A program made the translations under genes and the position numbers. 64,000 bases of DNA from Echinococcus granulosus (taxonomy: Eukaryota > Platyhelminthes > Cestoda > Cyclophyllidea > Taeniidae): the NCBI RefSeq assembly GCF_000524195.1, contig NW_020170415.1:391912-455911 (forward strand). Direction: 5' to 3'. A model generated the notes under the pieces. It saw only the letters and a program-made list of their open reading frames with translations, was not told the origin of the DNA and ran no database searches. Positions within the stretch are counted from its first letter, which is position 1. Each line of letters opens with the position of its first letter. Below, one piece after another: positions 43,221 through 53,507 of this stretch.

Positions 43221-45162
43221 ATGGGTGTGCTTTTTCTTCTCTTCTTTGTCCTCGTGGCGCACGCTTCGAGTTCCGCGTATAACACACAAACACCGCAAGA
43301 TTCTCGTCTCCTAATTCTCTTTCTGGACGGGTTACGGTGGGATTACTTCAACCACTTTGATGAGACTGGAGGGGTTGGACGAATGCGCGCACAGGGCTGT
43401 CACATACCTCGTGTAAAACCGGCTTTTCCAGCCAATTGCCATACCAATATGCATGCTCTTTTTGCTGGTACTTTTCCCCTTTACTCTGTCATCGTTTTTT
43501 TTTATCTGGGAGAAATTATGGGATGTTATTTTTTCCTTCCAGGACATAATTCAACAAATCTGGATGTCTTTAATGACGGGATTAAAGCTGAGTACACGCA
43601 TCCGGAGCTGCTTTGGAACAGGGCTACCAAACAAGTATGTTTTTTTATGAAACGGATTTCTAAAATGAGACCTCGGCTCGATACAATTGTCTTCAGCATG
43701 TCTTCATTCACAGGGCAAAAGTGTGAAGCTCTTTCACTTCCCCTTCTGCTCGAGTCTGCTTGAACGTGGCATGGATTGCGTCCAACCGGTAGGCGAGCAG
43801 ATCTCTCTCAATACGACTCTGGGAGACGCCCTGCAGTCTCTTGCGAACCGCACCAACGATCTTGCAGGTGCCTGATGATTATACCGCTTTTTTCCCACTT
43901 CTCGAACGTAAACAGCTAGGGTTATACCATGTCTATCATTCATTACTCGAAGTTCATGACCTTCGTAACATCTCAGGTTCAGAGGTATTTATGATTCAGC
44001 ATCTGACCTTCATTATGAGTCGCTCACGCTGATCGGTTTTTGTTGAAACAGAACTCTAGTGTCCTCATTTTTACCCTTGATACTGTAGTTGTGTACTTTG
44101 GTGAGCTTGACCGCGTGGCTCACGCTCATGGACCCTCCTCAGAGGAGTTGAAGCATGGCGAGACAATTCGAAAGGTCGATGAGGCCATTTTCAACGTCAT
44201 TCAATCTCTTCAAATTCTCCAAGATGCAAGTCTGAACTTCGCTGTTGTTTCCGATCACGGAATGACCGATTTCAGGGGTTTTCTTACGCTCGATCGCGTC
44301 TTCAAATGGTAATTTTTTGCACGAACTCCTAAACGTGTCAGTTTGTTACCTTTTCTTACACCCTGTTCTAACGTATTGTTCTTATATCTCTTTTGGCTAC
44401 GTGTTATTCATTTCTCTAACGTTTAACAGGAAGGTCATTGGCAAAGTTGTGAACCTTGGCAGTGCAGTTGGTCTCTGGCCCAAACCAGGCGCTGAGAAAG
44501 ATGTAGGTTGATTTATCATGCTTACAGTTGTGAACTTGTGTTAGGACGATATTGATACATTAGTTAGTTGCTTCCTATTACTTCAGCTATCTGAAAGCCT
44601 CTCTGCGAAAAGCCACTTCCAAGTGTACACTCCACAGACTATGCCGGTGACATCGTGGCACCCATCCCGACTCCCGCCTATCGTCTTGATTGCGGAGCCG
44701 GGTTACGTCTTCCAGGTGAGTTACCACTCGTCTGCCACCTGGGATCACCTCCTGTCAGCCCGTGACATTCCTCCCCATCCTCGGGGTGTCCATGGCTACC
44801 TCCCTGACGTTACTGACATGCATACTACCTTCCTGGCCTACGGACCCGCCTTCGAGTTTGGCTGTGGGGAAGAACAGGGAAGACTCTACACCTACGACCT
44901 CTTCCCACTGCTCAATACTGCACTTTTTGGAGGAGCTGTTGTCGAATTTACGAGAGGAGGCGAACCGAAAATTGTTTGGGAGATGAAGCTACTAGGAGGA
45001 ATTCTCTTTATCCTCTTTGCGGTCGTTCTCATCCTCGGAATTGCGTTGAGACGTTTGCTGAAAATTGGACGGAAGCGTGTCGACTCTTCCCTTATCTGCG
45101 ACTTCGAGGAGGTGGATGAAGATGAGGAAGGTCTCAAGACAGATGCTGAGATGAAGGCGTAG
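43221..45162 (+). CDS. ectonucleotide pyrophosphatase/phosphodiesterase (ENPP family), type I membrane protein
   Basis: Exons are 43221-43467, 43543-43634, 43714-43867, 44089-44308, 44430-44502 and 44587-45162, in consistent phase, giving 453 residues, the usual size for ENPP4-7. It has a signal peptide (residues 1-18), the catalytic ectodomain, a single membrane span about 397-416 and a short acidic cytoplasmic tail. Zinc ligands expected for the alkaline phosphatase superfamily are visible: Asp 36 (LFLDG), Asp 172 and His 176 (ELDRVAHAHG), Asp 220 and His 221 (SDHGMTD) and His 331 (VHGY). The nucleophile position, Thr or Ser in the family, aligns with Cys 73 (FPANCHTNMH). It would hydrolyse nucleotide or choline phosphodiesters outside the cell if active. 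The nearest subgroup is ENPP4/5/6-like; I cannot decide which. The start at 43221 is chosen for the signal peptide. Confidence 0.9.
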
Positions 45163-46447
45163 TTATTTGGATTCCCAGGAGTTTAATTGGCTGATTGGCT
45201 AGGCATCTTTTAGTCTGTCCCGGTAAATGCGTTCCTAGCATTTAAGTTTACAACATCAGCCAAATCATATAATAGATATGTTGTTCTGCACCTAACTCGT
45301 TCTCACGTGGTGACTTGATTTGGGTACTTAAATCAGCAGTTACTATGTGAGTTTGTCCTTTTGGAAATAGCGGTGCAACCCGTCGGGATTTAGAAACCCC
45401 CAGGTATCATTCCCATTAAGCCAGTAGAAAAGCAGAACTCGAGGGGCTGATAGCATCACTTAACATTTTCTATACAGCAAAACAATTACTAGAAAAAGAA
45501 GCAGTGATAGCAGCCGTCAGATACAATTGCCTGAAGAGCACAATACGACTCGGCAAATCATTCATTAGTTCGATCAGTGTTTCTGCAAGTAAAAAGGTGA
45601 AAACGGAAGGTTATTTGTGCCGGGTCTACATTGTTACTAGGCCTAGAAAGGACTGCGAGCATTAGTTCCGTTGTCCAGCCAATTTGGGGCTCTGATTTCA
45701 AGTCGAATAGTGGTACCGAGTTATTACAAACAAAAACTGTCAGTTTAAATCTTATGGAGTCCAAGCAAATTTTGACTTGGGTAAGTCAAAGAACAGTTGA
45801 GACATTGACCTGATTGCGCTTTTTCTTCTATCGTCGGTGTATCCCCTGCTGTTTACGGTCACTACCAAGGTGTGGTTTAGTTTATCAACTACTTTGAACC
45901 CCTATTTCTTGAATTTGTCCTAGGAAAAGGCGAAAATCCCACTCATAATCCCGATTTTTGATGCAGATGGGTTGAAGTATGGTCTGTGCTAAGGTGCGAT
46001 CGCTGTTGGTTTGGACCTTCAAGCACGCAAGCAGTGTATGGATGTGTGAAAGGTCTTCACTTCAACAAAAAGATGTTGGTTTAATTTTAATGAACCCTTG
46101 CAAATTCACATCGGCGCTTGTAACCCTAGGCAATGCTCATGCTATTAAAGGCTGTCGATCTTCCAGCCTTTCTGTGCACTAGCAATAAATATGCTTTCAG
46201 AGGTGCCGCGATGAAAGTGCATCGCCACAGACAGCCGTTTCCCGTGTTGATATTCACAGAGAGATTTGAAAGCTCCGTCTCTTTACCACTCTGCAATCCT
46301 TTTCGCCGCCCAATTCCAACCCGAATCACCTCATTCGCCTCTGGATTGGTTTCCACGCTAGTTACTATGAGGCTCTAGTCCTTTCGTCTAAGTCATTAGC
46401 CTCAAAGCCTTTTCGGAACTTTGGCAGTGCTACTTCAAGCTTATATG
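45163..46447. other. intergenic DNA downstream of ENPP
   Basis: Short reading frames only, none with family features. I see no repeat copy or clear poly(A) signal close to the ENPP stop. Confidence 0.5.
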
Positions 46448-46789
46448 TCAAGATGTGTGGCTGCCGTCACTCGAGTCTGATCCAAACTGAAATCCTAGAC
46501 CCCTCCTTAACAAGAAATCATTTTCGAAGTTCTGGTACCTGCGAGGACTGTAGACAGGGGGAGGACTGCCGCTGGCAGGAGGGAGTAGAAGAAGGTTTTC
46601 GTCGTCAGCACCGCGAGGTGGATTATCACCACCTCTTTCAGCTGTCTCTGCCGTCCCTACCACCACGAAGGAGAGAGGACGCTTTTGCCCAGCCGATCTG
46701 GATCCACGACCGGACGGCGCGACAGACACGGCGGCCTGCTGCTGCTGCTGCTGGCTTGGCAGGTCGCGCACGTGTGAAGGCAATGCAGG
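46448..46789 (-). CDS. possible C-terminal coding exon (Gln/Pro/Ser-rich), perhaps of ADAM10
   Basis: A minus-strand frame of 113 codons plus stop follows the acceptor ACCCACAG. It encodes a six-Gln run, Arg/Ser/Pro-rich sequence and PPPVYSPRRYQNFENDFLLR before TGA. It enters in phase 0, which fits a donor (GGG|GTGCGT) inside the ADAM10 cytoplasmic exon at 53538, giving a longer tail. This is speculative: the intron would be 6.7 kb. An independent gene, or chance in GC-rich DNA, remains possible. An overlapping plus-strand frame (46453-46866) looks less protein-like. Confidence 0.35.
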   Translation of the reverse strand, partial: PALPSHVRDLPSQQQQQQAAVSVAPSGRGSRSAGQKRPLSFVVVGTAETAERGGDNPPRGADDENLLLLPPASGSPPPVYSPRRYQNFENDFLLRRGLGFQFGSDSSDGSHTS

Positions 46790-49249
46790 CTGTGGGTAGA
46801 CTACAACGCTTACCGGCCGTGTCTTCGTCTGACCTCTACAATGTCCACAAATTCACATGTAGCTAGATTAAAATTGCTTTAAATATATGCTCGCGGCTAT
46901 GCAAGCCTTTTTAGCCTCAAGTGATCCAGCTACCATGCTGACAGTGTGGGGAGCTCTGCTTATGTTGTCTTCGCGTTGGTAGTCTTTCAGCCCTTCCATC
47001 CAGTGGTAGTAGTGCTACTCCATCTTTTTGCCTTGCATCGTCTCCAGACTAGAAATCTTCAGCAGAAAGCTGTTTTCTATGCTAACACGCGAGTTTTTAC
47101 GGCCTCCTGCGACTCAGTAGGCAGGCCGGTGACATGTCTTTTTTCAGTCCTTTCTTGCAGACTTCTAGAAACGTATGTCTTGTAATGATTTCAAGAGTGA
47201 CTCCGGCACTACAAAGCCACGATACCAGAACAATGTTTGCTTTGATTGAGGACACAAGACCTTCCGATTTCCCGTGAATCGGCCTCCACGAATTCCTATG
47301 ACACTAATCTCTCACCCACATCTGCGTGACTATTAATGAAGCATGTCTCACAACACCTTCAGGGATAACTCGAGCACTACGAAATTACGCCCTCACAGTC
47401 CCATGAGATAAAACTCAAGTCTACTATCTAGTGACCATCAAGTGCGCCTCAACACGACTTTACTAGTCAGAGGATCGAAATTTCTCACTGAATAACTAGT
47501 AACAACACCTAACCACACCGTCCTTCTACTAACCTTAAGTAAATCACCTTATCCGCTAAAATCTCACGATCTACCGCCAGATTCAGTAAGAGCTTTTCGA
47601 GTTGCGTGGGCAGAATTCAATACAATCGACTACATTTTTGCAACAATTTCAACCGCATATTTTCGTTTAGGTTATTTACTGTCTGCAATGTACAGGTCCA
47701 GAGCAATCACCTTGGTAACCGACGCAGCAACATAAAGACTTCAAAAAAACACCACAAACAATCAATGAGTCTAGAACATCCGCTATAAAATAGCATTTCA
47801 TTCTTAAAAATTACTCGTTTGAGAGACCTAGGAAAGACTTGCTGTGAGACTAAAAAAAGGCAGTAGACGTATATCGCCACCTCGAGGCGAGAGCAAGTGG
47901 TCTAGTTGGCTCCCAATGCGGGAGCGCACTGTCGCCCCATTAAGGCTGGGTCTGCGAGCAAACATCGAACCACCACACTAGTTAGAATTCTGATTCCGTA
48001 AAAATCACGTCATCTAGTAGACACCTCGGAACGATGACTGACAAAGCCCTCGGCTGGCTGGTGAGGCCATGACTAATCGAAAGGCACACACCATTCATGC
48101 CCTTGCAATGGGTGAATGTGTGGCATGGACAACTCGAGGGGAGGTTAAGGAAGTCCTGAATGTGTTTCATGGGAACATGTGTTCCCATGCTACAGGGGCT
48201 CTTAAGTCAAATCAGGCGCCTTTAAGCTGATGAGTGTTGGCAGACTCCCATGATGCATTAGTTTCAGCGTTCCTAGCGCTTTGTTAGGAACTGGACTAGC
48301 ATGGTTGGAAGCGAATGGACATCTTCGGGACCTTTATATCATTCTAAAGTCCTAGTGCCAAGGGGCTGCGCGCCCCATCACCTCACTGTCCTTAAAGTCT
48401 TCAATGAATACAAGGATTTGGAGGGTTGATACCGTCCACAGGAAATTGGTTCGTGCACGCACTGTCCCTGTTTTCTTCCATTTTAACAAGGGCAGGGCGT
48501 CTACTACCGTGCCTAGTATTACTACGATGAAATCCATAAAACTTGTAGGATGCTCAAGTCAGACAATACGGATTTCAAACAAATGAAGTGACACATTAGA
48601 AATAATAAAATGAGATTGATAAAACGGAACGGACCGCACGAAGGACTGCTCAACAGGGTCTGCTACGTCATGGCACTCCACTTCCACCCATCGTGTAGTC
48701 AGGTCTATAAGAACGCAGACCGGGTAACGGTACAAGTGCTAACGTCCACAAGTTAGCAAGGAATTTCCTATTTCCCTCACTAGATATGATTTTGGGACTG
48801 CATATCTCCGACAGCAATTTAAGCACGTCTTCTGATTTGCAACTATCCCCTGGCCCACTCTACAACAAAAAGGAATGAAGGAAAGTCGTATAACAATCTC
48901 AGCAACTCAATGAATGCTAAAGAATAGTGGAAAAGCAGCGATGATCTATTAAAAGTCGCTTGTAGTCTTTACGAAAAGAATCAAGTTGAGATTAGGATGG
49001 TCGAAAATATCCAGAACAGGTGAAACAAGCAATCAAGCTAAATCAAACCCTGCGAATAAGGGATTTGGGATAGGCATTTATGAAACAAAGACCTGATTTA
49101 GGTTAAAGAGGAATATAACAAAGCCAATCTCGAATCGCTTGACCCACATCAACCTTGGGTTTTCTGCTCACCCGTGAGTGCATAAACAGATTTACTTCTA
49201 CAGAAGGCAAATTTCTTTAATGTAACTAGCGGAGTTCACTGTGGGTGTG
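46790..49249. other. non-coding DNA, no gene seen
   Basis: No exon recognised. A 22-bp near-palindrome lies at 48168-48189 (arms CATGGGAACA and TGTTCCCATG around two bases). It may be intron sequence if the 46.4-kb exon belongs to ADAM10. Confidence 0.45.
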
Positions 49250-50300
49250 AGGAGAATTTGCTCTGCGGTACTTTGCTTAACGCTGCGTTTTGGAGGCGCC
49301 GCGATTGTACTTCTGCCAAGCGGAGTGGTCTCTGGGCCATGCCAGCAGGCCTCTTCCCCCTAAACCCCTCCGTACGTCGGCAATACACATTCAGTCCTAG
49401 TATTATGACTTCCTTCGTCTCTAGAGAAGTCTCAAGGCACTATATTAGTGGTGGCGGAAAGCAAACCCGATCATAAAGGACGACTATCCTGATTTCTAAC
49501 TTCGAATGCTAAATCTCAACACGATGGAAGACGGGCATATGTTGCGGGAGGGAGAATCTGTAAAGATCCCTAACAGAGGGATTAAAAATAAAACTACTAT
49601 TTCCATGTTCTGCAGCATTGTTGTTAACAACTGAAGCGACAGTATCTGAAGAAGCTCGTTACGAAGCTGTCTGCGGTACTTGTATTAGGTGAACGCGCAT
49701 CACTTCTTTCACCTTTCTACCGGCTGGATAGAACCCGGGTAGCAGATATTGGCTGAGCAGCGCTGAAGTGTGAACAACGTGGCAATGCAAAACCTTATCC
49801 CTACGAAAATATTTTAAACACCGTCCTTCAATAAATAACAACTTTCTGGCCAATGTTCTAACTACTAGCGGTTAACACACGAGATGGCCAGCATATTCCC
49901 CCTTCCCCAATGCAGTTTCCAAACAGGACGCAACTCTAAATCCATCAGAATTATCAAGATGATCAGCGACGTTGCGGCTTGATAGCCTACGTTGTAGTGG
50001 GCGGTGCAGGAGTTTACCAAGGAGAGCGCCAGGGACACCAGTCAAAAGGAGGGGGGATATGTGACTTTGAATGTTTGTTTAGCACTGCGTTTTGGTTATG
50101 GGGGTGGGACACTTAAGATTTCGTTTTTGTACTTCCGCTGGGTAGTATAGCCCAGACCCTATGCCAGTAGCCCTCCAGCCGTTCTGTACGTTGGCAATAC
50201 GTTTTCCACCCCTAATGTTATAACTTTTCTTGACTTCAGGAAAGACTCGGAGCTGTAAATTCTTAGTCAAGGAGCAGCCTTGATGCAACTTCGTCAAGTT
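49250..50300 (+). repeat. R1 element with paired terminal direct repeats (TRIM-like)
   Basis: Two related segments in the same orientation, about 49250-49500 and 50080-50300, bracket a unique core of about 0.58 kb. Both contain the order CTGCGTTTTGG, TACTTC(T/C)GC, ACGT(C/T)GGCAATAC and a TATTATGACT-like or GTTATAAC-like motif. The core (about 49600-50060) matches the core at 62.56-63.04 kb, sharing for example AAATGACT/AAATAACA, GAGATGGCCAGCATATTCCC and CAGGACGCAACTC. The layout resembles an LTR retroelement lacking genes. Similarity is by eye and diverged. Confidence 0.55.
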
Positions 50301-51415
50301 GTTCCTGCAACCGTAAGTTAATCGGCTGAATCTTCATGGTACATACGTATGAATGTGTATTTCAAATATTTGGTTGTTTAAATGAATTGATAGCCTGAAA
50401 TTACCTCTGCAGACGCTGGCATGCATTAAGTGTGGAAAACTTTGCATGAATAAAAGAGCAATAGCATTCGTAAACTTCATCCAAAATTCTTTTTGTTTTC
50501 GAGGCACACACATACGGCTGTAGCAAGCGCGTAAATGCAGTTGACCGCGTTCTCGCTCAAAACGCCCACATCTGGCTAGTTGAGCGAACGATCGATTACG
50601 GCTGCACGCGTGCTATCGATTTCCAATCAATCACCAACCCTAAGTGGTGGTGTAGCGCTGGCTAGTTATGACTCATGCTCTTCTTGGCCTACACTGGTGC
50701 TTTACCATGCGTACTAGCTCCAACACACCGAGCTGCCTTTTATCTCGCATCTTGGCGCCTCTATCCTAGTCGAGCTACAGGAGGACGCAACAATCAACCA
50801 ACCAACCAACCAAAGGGCAGGCCATTATTAGTGTAGAGGACTTACAAAGAAGAAAAGATAAAGTAATTTGTAGGCATTTGAAGCAAAGCTATTGCGACGA
50901 GTAGCTTAGACGGTTGGTAAAGTAAGACAAAATATATTTATCACAACATGCCATTATGGCTTTGAGTTGCGATAAAATCGTCAACCATGTGCTTAGTTAG
51001 TTGCTCAGGCGCCGAGAGCGTACAAAACGGTTACGCTTCTAGGTTAAGGATAGAGAGGGAGAAATGGGAGCCCTGGTTCCTAGCGTCCTTTAAAAAAGTG
51101 GTTTCCACAGTGCTACATTTAAGATCGTTGAAACTCTGTATTTTTCAATCAATTGGAAAAAAAACGAACAAGTAGATCAAAACCTATTCATTAATAATAA
51201 TAACACACTATCTGATAAGCGCCGTCAACACATTTTTTGCGAAACGGGACTTTAGGAATGTTTACCAGACAACGGAAGGAATGGAATCAGAAAGGGACTC
51301 TATGATTAATGGGAATTGCGTTGCCTGTCCCCTTTTTATCCTTCTTCAAGTTTTGATACTTGCGTTTACGGTCTGGATGTATGCACGCGGATCGAATATG
51401 CAGGCAGCATAACAC
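50301..51415. other. non-coding DNA, no gene seen
   Basis: No exon recognised. It includes a short AACC tetranucleotide run at 50795-50813. Confidence 0.5.
50795..50813. repeat. AACC tetranucleotide microsatellite
   Basis: About four and a half tandem CAAC units; simple sequence only. Confidence 0.8.
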
Positions 51416-51515
51416 NNNNNNNNNNNNNNNNNNNNNNNNNNNNNNNNNNNNNNNNNNNNNNNNNNNNNNNNNNNNNNNNNNNNNNNNNNNNNNNNNNNNN
51501 NNNNNNNNNNNNNNN
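51416..51515. other. assembly gap of 100 N
   Basis: Exactly 100 undetermined bases, the conventional placeholder for a gap of unknown size. Sequence continuity, spacing and any exon here are unknown. Confidence 0.99.
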
Positions 51516-53507
51516 TGGTTGTCCGCCTTCTTCAATTACAGAATGATACTCGCTTCGCCAATACTGCTGTTAAGATCGGCGGTTCACCTGGCTGCAAGCT
51601 TTCCCCCTCCTTACTAATTGCTGTGTAAGCAGAGCTCCGACACAACACAATGCGCGGCACGTGGAATGAATGCGGCTCCCTACTTGACATGTTTTGCTGC
51701 TCGGTTCCGTATTCTGCCCTCATTGAAAGATTTCAGCTCCTGCTAATGATCTAAATAGTGTCAAAAGTAACGATATCAATTAGCACCACGATTTTCTGTA
51801 GGCCTGTTGGCAAATGGCTGCCGGAAACTGTGAGGAATTTACCCCAGCCAACTGAAAAACTACTCATGTAGAGGACCAACATCTACAGATTGGCGATAAC
51901 TGATAGAATTCCACTTCTAAGAATGCGAAGATTTAACGGCGTTTTACTCGTAATCTACTTTATTAAGCTTCATTGGGTCAGTGAATATAGAAAGTTTGGT
52001 TGCAGAGCAAGGACTAATGTTAGCAAATTTGAAATACGAAACACGGTTTTAGACAATCGACGAATCAATGCCACCAGCTCATGTTAGCCAATGAAATTGC
52101 ACGAAACAATCTCCACTGCTTTTAAAAGAGTGGTCCAACACCCCAATCAAATGATAGCATTGGAAACTAACGTGGCTTAAGCATCGTTGTTTGTGCCGAC
52201 GCTTACTTGGTCCATTTCTGTCTTAATGCTTCTAAATAATTGTTTAATAGCAAACTTTTCAGTTCACTAACCCGACATCCACCAATCCTAATCGGCTAGC
52301 CAAACTAGTTCCAGGACGTCATAAGGGCGGCTGTTGGGGCAGCATGCTACACCGCCAGACACGCGATTCCGAATCATGTGTCTGGTGAGTCATCCACCTC
52401 TTTCTAACCTCAGTGCCAAAGAGAACTGCCTTAACCTGACTGTGGAAAGGCAGACTTGTTAATTGAATTCAAGTGGAATTCATTCAGTTGAACCAGAGGG
52501 AAAGTCCTCTCTACTGCTCGCATAATTTGAAACATCCACTCCTAAAATACGTCAGCGCCTTGATCGTTGATGGGTCTGACTCGTTGTTGTAATGACAGTA
52601 CATGGAAGGGAGAAAGTTTAGTCACCACTAGACACCAGTACCGTTGAAGCTGCGTGCTTGTTCTCTCCGCCATTTCCATCTCATGGGAGAACTTGCAATC
52701 AAAAATAACGCCGATTCCCTGTGACCTTTCGATGGTTCCACTTGGGAAGTATGATCACAAATTAATGCATGTGTTTCAAAGGGCATCAATGGCAATCAAC
52801 CACTTTATCCAATGCGACGGAGAATGCTTCCGCCGTTGGCTAGAAAGTGGAGAGAGCACAGGGTGACGCCAAAGAGGTGGGACAGGTGAGCACTCTATCA
52901 ACCTGTCCTCTGTTTCTTCATGCGACTCGCCCAGCTGTGGTACTGAAGTTCCGTCGAGAAGAAATTGCTTCTCATTATACCGACGTATTAGAATTGGTTC
53001 GTGTCGGAGGGCGGGAAAAAAGGCTCCCTTCAAGACGATTTTTGAGGCCTGCTCTTTTAATCACTGCAGAATCCATTTTAATTTTGTAGCGTGTCCAGTT
53101 GAACTGGAATGGTAACAATGTCAAACCCTCTCGCTATTAATACGTACGTACGTTTTGAAATTGATCCACTTTTAGTGGATGATTAACCATCTCGTTCGCC
53201 AGGCTTCTACCAACAGCTTGGAAATCTCAGAATAGCAAATAGCACGAATTTCTGGTAGTCTATCCATTGTCACTTAAAGTGGATGTCAAAATATGCGTTT
53301 AATAGTGTAACGATATCCGTCCACGTAAAGCAATGGCCAAAATGAAATGGCTAGAAACATTTCATATTCAGATACTACATAGACAGCGGCACCCTTCACC
53401 ACCACACATGAATTGCATTATACTTGTAATTTCACAATCGTATTAAAATTCGAAATTAGTTTTTGGCATTTGCGCATCCAGGTGACCTAACAAACAGCAA
53501 ACGAAGC
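51516..53507. other. non-coding DNA, no gene seen
   Basis: Several short frames on both strands lack family features or splice consistency. It contains a TACGTACGTACG run near 53142-53153. It lies downstream of, or in a terminal intron of, the minus-strand ADAM10 gene. Confidence 0.5.

Noticed and set aside
43468..43542. Continuous reading through the first ENPP intron
   Set aside because: The segment is in frame, but it encodes a hydrophobic stretch absent from ENPPs. GT-AG removal in phase 1 restores HALFAG-HNSTN, matching the family.
46453..46866. 137-codon plus-strand frame
   Set aside because: It overlaps the minus-strand candidate exon in GC-rich DNA; its composition is less protein-like, and no family or splice logic supports it.
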